Origin: Bufo bufo | Taxonomy: Eukaryota; Chordata; Amphibia; Anura; Bufonidae | NCBI RefSeq assembly: GCF_905171765.1 | Contig: NC_053390.1 | Span: forward strand, 302,043,122-302,107,121 | Direction of reading: 5' to 3' | Length of the DNA stretch: 64,000 nt | In this document: positions 31,705-44,630 of the stretch, one piece after another | Numbering within the stretch: the first letter of the stretch is position 1 | Layout: each line of letters begins with the position of its first letter | The notes under the pieces: generated by a model | What the model saw: the letters and a program-made list of their open reading frames with translations, nothing else | Told to the model about the DNA's origin: nothing | Databases searched by the model: none | Made by a program: the position numbers and the translations under genes

Positions 31705-31944
31705 TGCAGTACCATATGGCAACAGCCACCGCTACAACTTTGGGCCAGCAGGCGGCGTTATCCAGCAGTCCAACAACACCCCTGCTGTCCGACTAAGCCC
31801 CTATGGCACTGGGCTGCACCAGCTCACAGCATTACAGCAAAAACAAAACCATGCAGTGCCACACCATGTGAGCAGATATCAAAATCTCACCGTTCTATGT
31901 GGTCTCAGGAGCTACAAACTGAGACCAAGTAGAAGTTTATTAAC

Positions 31945-32145
31945 TGTTAGGCTAGGGCTACACAGCGAAACTGGTCACACAACACCTGTTACGGCCAGGA
32001 TTGCTGAGTAGCGGTAATCCCATAGAAATTAATGTGATCGCCGCAGCAGTCGCAAGAAATCCAACACAGCTAGATTTCTTATGACTGCCATGGCAATCAC
32101 ATTAATTTATATGGATTCACTTCTACTCAGCGATCCTGGTAGAAA
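31945..32145. repeat. Palindromic MITE-like repeat
   Basis: GATTGCTGAGTAGCGGTAAT near 32000 recurs inverted near 32110-32135 (TTCTACTCAGCGATC), with ATTAATGTGATCGCC/GGCAATCACATTAAT between. It is a short foldback element without coding capacity. Confidence 0.5.
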
Positions 32146-32544
32146 GTAAATAATAATTAAATATTTACTGAAAATCAGACATTGCTTTTGAATTGTGGTT
32201 CAGCAGAATAATTTAAAAAACAGACTAATGAAACTGGCTGCACAAAAATGATGGTACCCCTAACTTAATATTTAGTTGCACAACCTTTTGAGGCAATCAC
32301 TGCAATTAAGAGATTTCTGTAATTCTCAATGAGACCTCTGTACTAGTGTTAAGCAAGCACCAAAGTGCTCGGGTGTTCTACCGAGCACAATGGAAGTCAA
32401 TGGAAGAACCCCAGGCACCCCCTGCTCTGAAGAGGGGAGGGTGTCAGGACTATAGTTGGGCTTAGGAGTCCCTGCTCTGACTCCATATATAGCTGTGTTC
32501 ATATTTGGAGTCAGTGCTTTAAATCTAATTTAGCCTGTATTTCA

Positions 32545-32640
32545 GAAAAGTTTCTGCCAGGATTCGAACTCACGACCTTCTGTATTAGAGGCAAGGCACT
32601 TAACCACTCAGCTATAATAGCTGTTTAGCCAGTTACTAAA
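32545..32640 (-). repeat. tRNA-derived segment, minus copy
   Basis: On the minus strand an A-box-like TAGCTGAGTGGTTAAGTGC and a B-box-like GTCGTGAGTTCGAATCC are correctly ordered, about 25 bases apart. A proper anticodon stem and acceptor stem are not apparent, so it looks like a SINE head and not a tRNA gene. Confidence 0.6.
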
Positions 32641-32717
32641 ATAAAATATGAGACTTCTACTGTATAGGTCTCAGTAGAAGTACAGTACAGTAGAAGTCTC
32701 ATATTTATTTTTATTTT

Positions 32718-32812
32718 TTTAAGTAACTGGCTATGCAGCTATTATAGCTGAGTGGTTAAGTGCATTTTCTCTAATGCAAAAGGTTGTGAGTTTGAATCCT
32801 GGCAGACACACT
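32718..32812 (+). repeat. tRNA-derived segment, plus copy
   Basis: Mirror of the previous segment: TAGCTGAGTGGTTAAGTGCA, then GGTTGTGAGTTTGAATCC. The B box has two changes from the minus copy, so this copy is more decayed. Confidence 0.6.
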
Positions 32813-33238
32813 GAGGGATTCCCTCACTGTACACTGATCTTCTGCATAGAAATAGAGGTTAAATTAGATTTAAATGCATTGCGCTTGAGCACACGTGGTG
32901 TTTGGCCAAACTCCACGATGTGCCGAGCATAACGATGCTCAAGCCAAACTGGTGTTCGGCCGAGCATGCTCGCTCAACACTACTCTGCATCTGTCCACAG
33001 GTATGTTGGCCCTTCATGAGCAAACTGCTCCAGCTGTCTCAGGTTTGAATGGTGCCTGCTCCAGACTGCATTTTTCAACTCCTTCCACAGATGTTTAATA
33101 GGATTTAGATCAGGGCTCTAAAAGTCCAGTGCTTTGCTCTTGGATGTTTTTAGTTGTGTGTTTTGGGTCATTATCCTGTTAGAAGGCCCATGACCTGCAA
33201 ATAAGACCAAGCTTTCTGACAATGGGCAACACATTTCA

Positions 33239-34010
<772 letters not shown>

Positions 34011-34260
34011 GACCAGTTCAGGTCTGAAGTCACTTTGTGGGGCCTACATAGTGGATTTCTCCTCAGTCATCTTCCATTAAGTTCACTTTGGTTAAGATAG
34101 CGACAGATGGTGCAATCTAACACTGATGTACCTTGATCTTGGAATTCACCTCTACGGCTACTTTCACATATACGACATTGTGATTCAGCAGCGAGTTCTG
34201 GCAGAGAATGCTGCGGAATCAGTTGGACACAAACCACTGCATGCAGAGATTTCTGTCCTA
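34011..34260. other. Repeat fragment, no gene
   Basis: Starts with GACCAGTTCAGGTCTGAAGT, shared with 22770. Nothing else is recognised. Confidence 0.4.
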
Positions 34261-34261
34261 C

Positions 34262-34370
34262 ATCTGTGTGTGTGTGTGTGTGTCTCTCCCTGTGTGTGTT
34301 TCTCTCCCTGTGTGTGTGTCTTTCCCTGTGTATGTATCTGTCCCTGTATATGTATGTGTGTGTGTCACCA
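34262..34370. repeat. TG/TC-rich simple repeat
   Basis: Interrupted microsatellite built of TGTGTGTG and TCTCCCTG units. Confidence 0.85.
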
Positions 34371-34519
34371 TCACCATGCTTACAGTGTTCCTTTGCCTTG
34401 ACACAGCTGCATAAGGACGTTCTGTGCAGAGCAAGAAGAAGTAGATGGAAGAGGAGGCAGCGCCACCAGCATGGAGTCTGTGGGAGAGACACAGGGAGGC
34501 ACACTAAGGACGTAGGTAA

Positions 34520-34830
34520 CACTACTACATGATCTACACTAGTGTTATCTGTGGTTTTACATAGGACTGCAGGTAATACTACCACATGATCTACACTAGT
34601 GTTAACTGTGGTTTTACATAGGACTGCAGATAACACTACCACATTATTAGCACTAGTGTCATCTGTGGTTTTACATAGGACTACAGGTAACACTAGCATA
34701 TTATCAGCACTAGTGTCATCTGTGGTTTTACATAGGACTGCAGGTAACACTACTACATTTTCTGTACTCCGATAGCCATGACTGTGTTATCTGTGCTGTT
34801 ACATAGGACTGCAGGTGATATCTACTATAT
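34520..34830. repeat. 57-bp minisatellite
   Basis: The text TGTGGTTTTACATAGGACTG recurs every 57 bases (34564, 34621, 34678, 34735), then once after 71. Because 57 is divisible by three, a frame on the minus strand shows 19-residue repeats, which I regard as non-coding. Confidence 0.8.
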
Positions 34831-35984
34831 TATCTGTACTCAGAGAGTTATCACTGTGTAAGGGAGCCCACTGAGACTTTATCGCCTAAGGGCCCACATG
34901 AACCTGGAGCCGGCCCTGCTACTCTCTCCCAGGCCGATCAGCTCCAATGCAGCGTGGAAACGCTTGACCTGACACATGTGATAGGAAGGAGGGGTAGTGC
35001 GAGTGACCCTGTGCCTGTCTGCTCATGGTGGAAACATGTCCATGGTGGAGGAGGTGGATATGTGCCTGGTTTGGGAGCCAGGCCAACACAATCGTGGAGG
35101 GGGTTAAAAGGACCTGGTCTCGTTGCCGAGGTGCTGCCTTGCCACTAGCAGAAAAAAACATTGACCCAGTGGGCTGTAAAAGACATGTACTGTCTCTGCC
35201 CATAAGAGCTGACTATCTGCTGTAGGGCATGGTGGGGTTTTCTTGCCACTTCTTGGGAAAACAGAAGGTGCCCTTCTAGGAAGGGGCAGTGAAGACTGAG
35301 AGAATTCCACTGAAAGTCCTTTTTGAGGCTGCAAGGAGGAGGAGCAGGATGAACTCTGTGACCCCTGGCTCCAGGCATGTACATACAGGGGTCGCAGCGG
35401 TCGCAGTTGCGACCGGGCCCGGCACTCCAGGGGGCCCGGCCGCCTGTGGACCCCTGGCCCCTGCAGTAGTGCTGTACCCAAGGCAGCTAGGGCCTGCAGC
35501 CCTACGGCAAACGATTTTAAAAGTTTTAATAGTATATGGCCGGTCGGGCCCCGGCCTCTGTGTCTGAGTCTGGACGGCGGTGCAGCACTGAGCACTCGCA
35601 GTTAGTACCTTACGCGGCGGCCCCTCCTCCACCCATCCAGGGCTGCTGCCCCTCCTCCACCCATCCAGGGCTGCTGCCAGTGCCTTGCTCCAGACCCGTG
35701 ACCCTCGCGCCAGGTCTCGCGGGATCACGCTGGTTGACGGGATGACGCGGCCAACGCACGCCAGAAGGATTATGAACAAGACGGCGGGAGCAGAGCAGGT
35801 TCAGAGTAGGTAAGTTGTTTTTTTGTTTTTTTTTGTATGTGCCGGCTCATAACACAGGGAGCATCTGGCAGTGCGGCAAATCCTTCATAGGGGCCCGACC
35901 CCGGGGTCAAATTTAATGAAATATTTGGCAAAATACAAAAAATGACAAAAATTTTATATATACAGAGGGAGTAAAAAATTGAAT

Positions 35985-36155
35985 ACATACACAGGGGACA
36001 AATGGAATATATACAAAGGGGGCAACATGGATATATATATACAGGGGCCCTGTATAATATATATATATATATATATACTGTATATTATACAGGGCCCCTG
36101 TATATATATCCATGTTGCCCCCTTTGTATATATTCCATTTATCCCCTGTGTATAT
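35985..36155. repeat. Palindrome with TA core
   Basis: Left arm text ACAGGGGCCCTGTATAATAT and AAGGGGGCAACATGGATAT is mirrored on the right as ATATTATACAGGGCCCCTGT and ATCCATGTTGCCCCCTT, around a run of TA. Arms are about 70 bases. It would readily form a hairpin. Confidence 0.85.
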
Positions 36156-36189
36156 ATTCAATTTTTTGCCTCCGCTGTATATATATTCC

Positions 36190-36540
36190 ATTTTGCCCGC
36201 TGTCCTAGGGGGACAGATATCTGGACATAACTACTGTAAGGGGGACACATATCTGGGCATAACTACAGTGAGGGGGCACATATCTGGACATAACTACTGT
36301 AAGGGGGACACATATCTGGACATAACTACTACTGTGAGGGGGACACACATCTGGGCATAACTACTGTGAGGGGAACACATATCTGGGCATTACTACTGTG
36401 AGGGGGATACATCTGGCCATAACTACTGTAAGGGGGGCATATATCTGGCCATAACTACTGTGAGGGGCCACAAGGAGGACATAACTATTTTGAAGGGACC
36501 ACAAGGTGGGCTTAATTACTGTGAGGGGCCACAAGGTGGG
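36190..36540. repeat. About 32-bp tandem repeat
   Basis: Around ten imperfect units containing GGGGGACACATATCTGG and CATAACTACTGT(A/G)A. Unit length drifts between about 30 and 36. Confidence 0.8.
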
Positions 36541-37141
36541 CATTAGTACTGTGTAGTAGCACTTAGGGGAAATGTATGCTATACATTGGCATGGCTCAGT
36601 GCTACAGGCCAGCACAGCGCCCCCTGCTGGTGATTTCACAGGGGCAGTCACCATCCCTTCCTTATGTGATTATTCTTTTTTTCTCTATCACCACAGGGAC
36701 CTTGTTCTGGATCCAGCGGACATTACGCCGACACCAGCGACACCCTAGATGAGGTAGGACCAGATTTTATTAGTTAGGACTGAGTGAGTGTAGTCATGCA
36801 TTGGGCTCAGGGCTCTTTCACATGAGCGGATCCTGTGCGGGTAATCCTCTGTGTGAAAGAGCCAAGCCCCGTACTGGACAGCGGAGACACGGACCAGTAA
36901 CATGATTGATAATGCTCTTTGCCTCTCTGTGATCTATTTACTAGAAAATCACAGTGACAACTTTATCTCACTATGATTTTGTAGTAAAAAGGTCACAGAG
37001 AGGCACGGAGCATTATTAATCCCAATCCAGGGGGCCCAAGTAAATTCTTGCGACGGGTTGGGGGGGGTGACAGGGAGGGGGCCCCATGGATCAGTTTCGC
37101 ACTGGGGCCCCATGGATTTTGTGTACGCCACTGCCTGGCTC

Positions 37142-38549
37142 CTTGGCACGGTGTCGACTCTGAAGTCACCTACACGTCATCCTGCTTCAACTGATAGGAG
37201 CTATCCAATCCACAAGCTCATCCTCTTTCTTCTCAACTATAATGTTGCGCCTTTCCAAAGCCATCAGGGACAACTGTGGCTTACTAATACTACTATTACT
37301 ACTACTTCTGGCCAGATAGTTGGTACTGCTAATACCTACATTTTCGGTCTGGGTTCATTTAGAACCATTTTGTAGCCCGGACATTTTGGGGCCTCTCAGA
37401 TGTTGTTTACTACCCAGTGTATTGGTGTAGTAAAAATGTATATATGCTGCTAGTTTTAATATAATCAACAACCCCCCACATCCCCAAAAAATAAAAAAAA
37501 TGATTAACAACATGTGACTAGTGCTTATTTCCCACCAACATGTGCACTAAAATGGTGCAATGGTGCTCTGTTTTAGTAGATCCATCGAAAATGAACTTGA
37601 AAATATTCAGGTTCATCTACTGTCCGAAAATAGGCAAAGTTCGGACCAAACCTGGTTCGGTCTGTTGTGGAAATTTTATTATGCGGACATTTTATCTTAG
37701 GATGTGTGTGTGTGTTTTTATAGATTGTCATCTGTCTCCTTGTGTCGGATTCAGCCGAAGAGCGCTCTAGCAGAGGGTACTTGGGTTAAATCGGGACCAG
37801 TGGTAAAACCGTCAGTATGAAAACCTTCTCATGGGCTTGGAGACGTGTTCTCAGTGTGTAGGGGGGCGTTTGCCGGTTTCTGAGCACTAAGTGCAATGCA
37901 CTGGGCTTCTTCCCTTCAAATGTCTATACACATTAGAGAAGTGAAGTCTGCATAATGAGAGATACATATTATACCTCTGCTGCGGCTTCGCTATCCTTTT
38001 CTGGATACATATCTGCTTTTAAGACATGCATATCTGCCTTGTCGGTATTCTCGTACCGTATACTGGCAATAGCCGTAGCAATGTCTCGCAGATAGTCTCA
38101 AACCTATAAGAACCAGTAGAATGATCTTCACTAGATACTGGTCACTTTGAGCAGTATTGAATGGGATCCATGCTGACAGTGATGGGGGATGGGCGGCCAT
38201 CTGGCTGATCAGACAATGGACATGACTCATCCTTCCTTATACAGGGATGGGGTGTGTGCATTGCACTGTCCAGCCACGTTGATGCCCTCCCCTGTCCTTT
38301 GACAAGTCTCATCTTCCTGTGTCATCACTTCCTGTATCCTTGTTATGGGCCAGCCCGTTTTACACCTTTTGTGAGTAAATAAAAGAAACAGACTGGGCAG
38401 GGGGAAGGGAGTTGCTCAGCAGAACTTAACATGAAAACACCTTTGGCTGACTGCGGTTGAGATTTTTACCTTTCCTTACACAAAGACATTGGAGAGCAGA
38501 TTTCTAATATTAATATTTCTACAACAGGTCCAAACTGGTTTGCTCATCC
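37142..38549. other. Intergenic, nothing recognised
   Basis: No gene. Short stretches (for example around 37560-37670, GTTCGG-rich) resemble hAT subterminal sequence, but ends cannot be fixed. Confidence 0.4.
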
Positions 38550-38552
38550 TTA

Positions 38553-38837
38553 GGGCTCATTCACATGACCGTGCTGTGTGCCTTCCGCAATTTGCAGAAC
38601 AGAACAGGAGGCCTATTATAGAAATGCCTATTCTTGTCCAAAAACGGACAAGAATAGGACAGGACTCATAATTTTTGCGGGGCCACGGAACGGAGCAACG
38701 GATGCGGACAGCACACAGAGTGCTGTCCGCATTTTTTGCGGACCCATTGAAATGAATTATTCCGTATACGGACCGTATGCGGAATGCAGAAAACTGCCCG
38801 TATACGGAAAGCAAAATACGTTCATATGAACGAGCCC
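38553..38837. mobile_element. PIF/Harbinger-like MITE with TTA duplication
   Basis: 285 bases with termini GGGCTCATTCACATGACCG and CGTTCATATGAACGAGCCC, flanked by TTA (38550-38552, 38838-38840). The interior is rich in GCGGA motifs as in the 22124 copy, but the ends differ, so it is a related subfamily. Confidence 0.8.
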
Positions 38838-39610
38838 TTAGGCTGATGTTATACTGCCTGGTCCTGCTTCTTCTTGTGGTGGTCATAATGTGCATTGTGG
38901 TGTTCTTTAGTTTAATTCTGATCTTTCCCCCTCTTGTCTTCTTTCTTGCCTTCTTCTTTGCTTTTGTTTTCTTCCTTTTCTTCATTAATATCTTTGCACA
39001 GTTCTTCAATCAGCATAACTCTTGATTTCTGTACTTTTTTTTCCATGGATGGTTGAGGTTACTCAGGATACTCAGGCTGTTCTTCATATGTTGTTAAATA
39101 TGCATGCTGAGCTCTTGGATTCGGTGGCATGAGACGCTAAAATGACAAGAGATTAAGTTGGTTGAAAATTCTAACATTCCTAGACATTCTTTTATGGATA
39201 TAATTAAACAAAAATCTTTCAAAACGGAAACAGAATATGGGCTCATGCACACAAACGTATTTTCTTTCCATTTCTGTTACGGAAGTTACTCCGTGTGCAT
39301 TCCTTTTCCGTATGTCCTTATGTCTGTTCCGCAAAAAAAAGAACATGTCCTATTATTGTCCACATAAAGGACAAGGATAGGACTGTTCTATTAGGGGCCA
39401 GCTGTTCCATTCCGCAAAATACGGAATACACACGGACAACATCAAAAAATTTTGAGCTCTTCGGAACAGGCTGTCTAACCTGTATCTTGTATAGGGGTGA
39501 AGGGAGAAGCTTTGTACAATAAGCTAGTCTTCCCAATTGTTCTTGTTGCATGATGTAAACTAAAGAGAATACAACTAGATAGTTGGATCATTCATATAAA
39601 ACCTTCATAA
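38838..39610. repeat. Low-complexity DNA and a MITE-like fragment
   Basis: Pyrimidine-rich TTCTTC-type sequence at 38860-39010. At 39240-39440 a fragment starting GGGCTCATGCACACAAACG with CCGCAAAA motifs resembles the Harbinger-like MITEs, without a clear right end. Confidence 0.45.
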
Positions 39611-39615
39611 AGTCT

Positions 39616-39792
39616 GATAACTAGTGTAGAGCGAATAAAAGTGAAATTAATTAAATTCCATCCGAATTTCAGGAAAACTTTGCTTCACCACTAATACAAA
39701 TTTCCTCTCGCTTCGTACAGTATTCTAACAAAGTTTTATCCGAATCGACATCGGATGTTTCATCCGAAGTTGATTTGCTCATCTCTAGTTGT
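39616..39792. repeat. hAT-like foldback repeat
   Basis: Starts CTAGTGTAGAGCGAAT and ends GATTTGCTCATCTCTAG, imperfect inverted ends typical of small hAT-type elements. No target duplication was confirmed. Confidence 0.45.
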
Positions 39793-42590
39793 AATGAATC
39801 AATTTCTTCCTAAAATGGCAACTACACGTGTTACAAAATGAAAGTAAGAAGCCCGGGAAGGAGATATGACCCATAATGCCATGCAGCCAGCCAATCAGCA
39901 GATAGTCATCCGCTGTTATGTCACAGCCCTATAAAAAACTAATCCCACCCAGTCGCCGCCATTTTACTGGGAGCTGAGCATAGGGAGAAACATGTCAAGT
40001 GCTAGGGGCAGTGTTTTAGCAATCTTTTAAAACACCACCAGAACCAGCAGAAAGCCTGTAAAACCCATCTCTGGCAAATAGTGCTACTGGAAGCTCACAC
40101 ATACACACAATTTTGGTCACAAGACCAGCAGAAAGCCTATGAGGTTATTGTGCATGGTTAGTGAGGACATTTATTTTCAGGTCTATAATTCACATGTCTG
40201 TCTAGGGCCGCTTTAACCATAGAGCGAACTGCGCATTTGTAGTGGGCCTCTTCTATTGTTTTACTTGACGGCCGTCGATATTCATGTGTATTGTTGTTCT
40301 CAGACTGTGTGTCATCATTTTCACGATGCTTGAGCCAGTCAGGGTTCTGCACCGCATCACTGAAAGCTGCATGGAGGTAAGTATTTGTGTTTTTTTATTT
40401 ATTCTTTGGCAGCATGCCGTTGGGCCATGATTGGGGAAGGGGGGGGGGGCACTATTGGGACACTGGTTCTACTGGGGCCAATATAAATGAGCATTTGTAC
40501 TGGCACACATATGAAGAGAGTATTTTTTGTACTGGCAGGCACACATGGGGGCATTTTGGTGGATTATATTACTTCTGGGGAACATTATTTTTATCAGGGC
40601 AATGTAGGGGTACCGTCACCACTCAGGGCTCTCTGAGAGAGAATTATAACTATTGGTGGGACATTTAGCAGCACTATTACTGCGGGGGCACCGTATTGGT
40701 TTAATATAATAATTTTGGGAGGACACTATTTTTACTGCACTATTGTTGTTCAGGGACACTATATCTTAGGCGCTATTTTTTTGAGGGCAAAGTGTGTCAA
40801 TAATTATTGAAGGAGGTGCTGTCCATGTGGTACTAGTATTTTCAAGGGGACTATCATTCTGCAATATAGTATTGGGTTGTACACTGTACAGTGGGCACAG
40901 TATGGGGCTGGTGGTGGCAGGATAGGGTGTTCAGAAAGTGAGGAGAATGAACCTAAGATGTCTGTGTGTCAAACTCTGCAGAGACAAGACATGTCTGATA
41001 GAAATCATCATGGTAGTCTGGTCCAAATGGAGAGGATGTGGAAAGAGAACATGTATATCAGAGGAGACCTCATTGGATGTAAGAGGTATGTGGTGCCTTA
41101 TTCTCCTGTATGTTTGGTAAAGCAAAGTTTAATTTAAATAGTAATAGTCATCCATCGCATATCCTAATGTGGTGTCATTGTGATATGACAAAATCTGAAC
41201 TATACACCCTGTTTACAGAGGTTGGAACCAAAAGGTGGTACAATTATTGTCCTTGCAGTTTGACTGTCTTCACACTCTCTCCTAGTTAATAAAACTATCG
41301 TTTTCTCATAAAATTATAGCCCTTGTAAAAATGCTCAAGGGACAAGTCAAGGACAAGCTAAGGTCAGGGCAGGCAGAGTTATTGAAATCTGGTAAACTGT
41401 CCAAGGGCAGAGCAGGACAAGCAGGTCAGTGCAAAGAGAAGGCAGAGATTAGGTCAGGCAGTTGAGGGTCAAATCTAGGAAACAAGCACAAATTGGTATA
41501 TGGGCAGACAAATGTAAGACAGTACAACTGTACAGGAACCTAGCGACCTGGAATCTATTGTTCAGGCACCTTCCCACAGGTGAAGGTTCCTAAAGTACCC
41601 CAAGGTGGTCAACCACTGGCTAGTGTAAATTAGAGAAGAGAGGTAGGACCTAGTTGGCAAGAAGCATGCCACAGACTGTGTGGAGGGACAAAGCTACTCT
41701 GGCAACCAGGCCCATTGAGATGGACAGAAGAGAGGTTGGTGGGTCTACACTTTCAGTGCATGAAGTGACAGAGCGGGTGAGAAGAGTAGTGCTGCTGTAA
41801 AACAAGGACAGGAGTAAAACTTTATACTTCATTTTTGTTATGCAAGCGCGTCTGGACCCACTGTGCCACTGACTGGCTATACTCTGGAGGGGCGTGACTA
41901 AGCAACTACCTGGTTTTCACTAGAGCCTCTGATGGTGAGGATAGGCTTGGGCAGTTAGGGTAGTTGCCAGGCGCCACTCCAGAGCAGTCCCCGAGTCAGT
42001 GGACGCTGGTCAGTGGTCAGGAAATCCGAACTCAGGGCAGGCAGCGATCAAGCAAAGTCCGTAAACGAAGTCCAAGGTCAGAGGCAGGCGGCAAACAAGT
42101 AAAATCTGATAAATCCAAAAGCCCGGTCCAGTACACAGAAAAGCAGAATCCCAAAAACACCTTCACACTAGGAACTAGATAAGCTAGTGACCATGAGTTG
42201 CTCAGGCATTTTCCTGGGGCAGGAGGTGCCTTTAAATACTTCCTGCAATCCAGCCATAGGCTGGGGAGATCGAGGGCATGTACGTGCTGCCTCACAAGGG
42301 AGGAGAGACATACCTATGCAAGCCCTAACAAACCAGATCAGGACTCAAGCAGGAAGTAAGCTCTGGCATGGAGCACAGATACAAGAGTTAAGCTTCCTGC
42401 TGCCCACGCTTGTCAGCACGGTGCATGGCAGCAGGATGGAAAGAGGGAGCCTGTCGTCCTTGCCACAGGTAGGGGCAGCAGCACCGGCATGGACCACTGG
42501 GCTAACAATTTTGATTGGTTGACATCTTCGACATCAAAGTAACCTGTTATGCAAGTGGTAAAATCTAGGCTATGTATTTTTCTTCCCATT
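39793..42590. other. Intergenic DNA with LTR-like debris
   Basis: No gene. Segments near 41340-41580 and 41960-42260 (phrases such as CAAGGTCAGAGGCAGGCGGC and AGGCAGGCAGCG-type runs) look like degraded retrotransposon LTR sequence, but I cannot define ends or coding parts. G-rich stretches with GGACACTATT recur at 40440-40850. Confidence 0.35.
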
Positions 42591-42885
42591 GCTTGTACAG
42601 TACCAACATTATCTTCGGCATTGTACAGAGTCATTATTCACATCAAGTCTGTCCCCAGTGAGGCTCACAATCTAAATTTGAGACAAACAGACCAGCTTCA
42701 TAGAAAGCTAACACACAGCCAATAAGTATGTTTTTGGGAGTGTGAGAGGAAACCAGAAAACCAGAGGAAACCCACCCTAACCCAGGGAGAACATATGAAC
42801 TCCATGCAAATATTTTCATGGCCAGATTTGAACCCAAGCACCAGGAAACTCTGATAACCACTGAGCCGCTGAGGTGGTCTGAAGT
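42590..42885 (-). mobile_element. tRNA-derived SINE with V-domain-like centre
   Basis: On the minus strand: A-box-like GCGGCTCAGTGGTTATCAG, B-box-like GGTGCTTGGGTTCAAATC, then GCATGGAGTTCATATGTTCT and GGGTTTCCTCTGGTTTTC. This central text is typical of the conserved domain of vertebrate V-SINEs. The 3' part contains TCACTGGGGACAGACTTGAT. It is decayed and not transcribable with confidence. Confidence 0.75.
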
Positions 42886-43130
42886 CTCTGTGGAAAATTG
42901 AAACCTGACCCATTAGCAACAGTTGTAACTAATCACTAAGAAGTTCATTTTGTTTTATAAAGTGTACTCTTTTATAGTACAGTAGTACGGTAAGTGTATC
43001 ACCAGGTGGCATAGTAGTACAAGTATAGCTTTATTTCATAGAGGGTGGAGTTTGTGCTGAGCAGAAGACATGAGACAGACATACTTAACTCTACAATCTA
43101 CAGTACTGTAGCTCATTTGGTACATAGAAG

Positions 43131-43531
43131 ATGTCTTGGTTAAAGGCTACTTTCATCATTATTATCTTCCTATGTAAGTGGAACCTATCATAGCTACTTT
43201 GTAGTTAGGGAGTTAGTATTTGATTGTTTGATGGTTGTTTTTCAGGCTCTTCATGCATGGCTAATATCATACAAATTCCCAGACAGGAGAGTTGGACAGG
43301 AGAAGACTTAAATCTCACATGTTCTCATGCTTCTCTCTCATCTGAATACATATTTTGGTACAGAGTACTTCCAGGTCAAGGTCCACTATTCCTTATACGT
43401 TCCTTATATGACACTGACCTACAGGACAACAAGTTCAAAATAACCTTTAGCAAAGACAAAGAGTCCAGTGTCCTCTATATACGGGATGTGAAGCCTAAAG
43501 ACAGTGCCGTGTATCTGTGTGCTCGGAGTGA
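43131..43531 (+). CDS. T-cell receptor V segment V3
   Basis: Leader exon 43131-43173 encodes MSWLKATFIIIIFL and ends at a GTAAGTG donor. The intron is only 72 bases and ends TTTTTCAG. The V exon 43246-43531, phase 1, encodes a complete V domain: first cysteine in LNLTCSH, tryptophan in IFWYRVLPGQGP, and KPKDSAVYLCARS at the end. The frame is open and splice sites are canonical. It is the paralogue of V2, sharing the leader-proximal CSSC motif, framework 2, framework 3 (VLYIRDVKP) and the recombination signal. It would contribute the variable domain of a T-cell receptor chain after V(D)J joining. TCR alpha/delta is most likely, but the chain cannot be fixed without the constant region. Confidence 0.83.
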
Positions 43532-43570
43532 CACAGAGTTGCATTTACATTTCCTGCCTGTACAATATGT
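43532..43570 (+). promoter_or_regulatory. 23-RSS of V3
   Basis: Heptamer CACAGAG (43532-43538), 23-base spacer, nonamer ACAATATGT (43562-43570). The same non-consensus heptamer and nonamer core as in V2 suggest conservation within the subgroup. Confidence 0.75.
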
Positions 43571-44630
43571 AATTGTTAACCACTGTGCAACAGTACGGTT
43601 TATTGTAGGTATACTATATATTTCTTATACCTCTTCTTAAATATTTTGTTTTAGAATTGACTATTTTACCCTCCTCTAATTTTAATTTACCCTGGGTTCA
43701 TACTGGAAATATTTGGACTTCTAAAACTGATCTCCAAAGGTTATGGCTAGCTTTCCTTTTAGAGCCATAATAATGGTTAGGAGTTCATGCAAACACAAAT
43801 TTTGTCTGGTATTTTTTTTACCATTAAAAGAACGGCAAACCAATCGCAGATGTTTTTGTTTTTTGTGGTTTGTGCCTCATTTTTTGTGATCTTTTCCAGG
43901 CGTTTTTGCAAACAATGGCCCAAATTTACATGGCTGTGTCACAAATCTGGTTAAAATTGGCACAATTTGGTGCGTCTAGGGTTTATGTACTTATGTTGCT
44001 TCACGGGAAAGGGGTGTGGTCTAAGATGTGCCACTTTGTACCAAAAACAACAATTCAAGCATAAAATTCTGTCTCAAGGTAGGGCAAAAAATAATTGGTA
44101 TAGAGTCAAAGAAAAATGTCTATTCCTGCACCAGATTTATCATCCAACCTGAGCCCCTGTGATCAATCTTATGCAGGTCTAGACAGTCTGTCTAAGCTTA
44201 TTTATAGGATTAGTAAATCTTCACTATTTAAAGGATTTGTAAATATGAGCCAGTGTGTTGGCCCACTAGTGTTCTCTATATAGCATTTTTTTTCCCTATA
44301 GAAAAGGTGATGCTTGGCAAATGCCAGGAGCTACAATATGCTGCGTTTTTCAAAATACGCCTAAAAGAAAAAAAAATGCCACCTAATTAACAAGAACAGA
44401 AGAAGCCAAAAAAAAATTCTGTGTCCTGCTTTTAATATTTTCCATAAACCTTTAGCCAGTATTTACCTAAAAAAAACTAGGAAAAAAATGCAGGTGCAAA
44501 ATGCAGAAAAGCACCACCAAAAACCTATGTGTAAAAGTACCCTAAGTGCCATACAGAAGTCTCAAAAATGGAAGAATAGGACCATGTGCCCCAGTAAGCT
44601 TATTATATTTATGGTCATAACCCACTGTTT
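43571..44630. other. Spacer downstream of V3
   Basis: AT-rich, no gene or clear repeat recognised. Confidence 0.45.

Larger units (their letters stand above)
32344..32982. mobile_element. hAT MITE carrying two tRNA-derived segments
   Basis: A 639-base element with ends TAGTGTTAAGCAAGCA and TGCTCGCTCAACACTA, and flanking 8-mers CTCTGTAC / CTCTGCAT that match at six of eight positions. It inserted in Tc1 relic C. Inside are two tRNA-like segments in opposite orientations (separate entries) forming a large inverted repeat. Confidence 0.7.
35372..37133. mobile_element. Non-autonomous hAT element, 1.76 kb
   Basis: Bounded by CAGGCATGTACATACA and TGTGTACGCCACTG and flanked by identical 8-mers CCTGGCTC (35364-35371, 37134-37141), a hAT signature. 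The terminal repeats are imperfect. The interior is non-coding: GC-rich DNA, a palindrome at 35985-36155, a tandem array at 36190-36540, and a GC-rich end with CCCCATGGAT. No transposase remnant is seen. Confidence 0.85.

Noticed and set aside
32545..32812. Two functional tRNA genes
   Set aside because: A and B boxes are present but no consistent anticodon or acceptor stem can be formed; better as SINE-derived.
34067..34750. 227-codon frame on the minus strand
   Set aside because: Composed of the 57-bp minisatellite and TG/TC microsatellite; no recognisable domain.
38777..39025. Leucine/phenylalanine-rich frame that looks membrane-spanning
   Set aside because: Translation of a pyrimidine-rich low-complexity tract.
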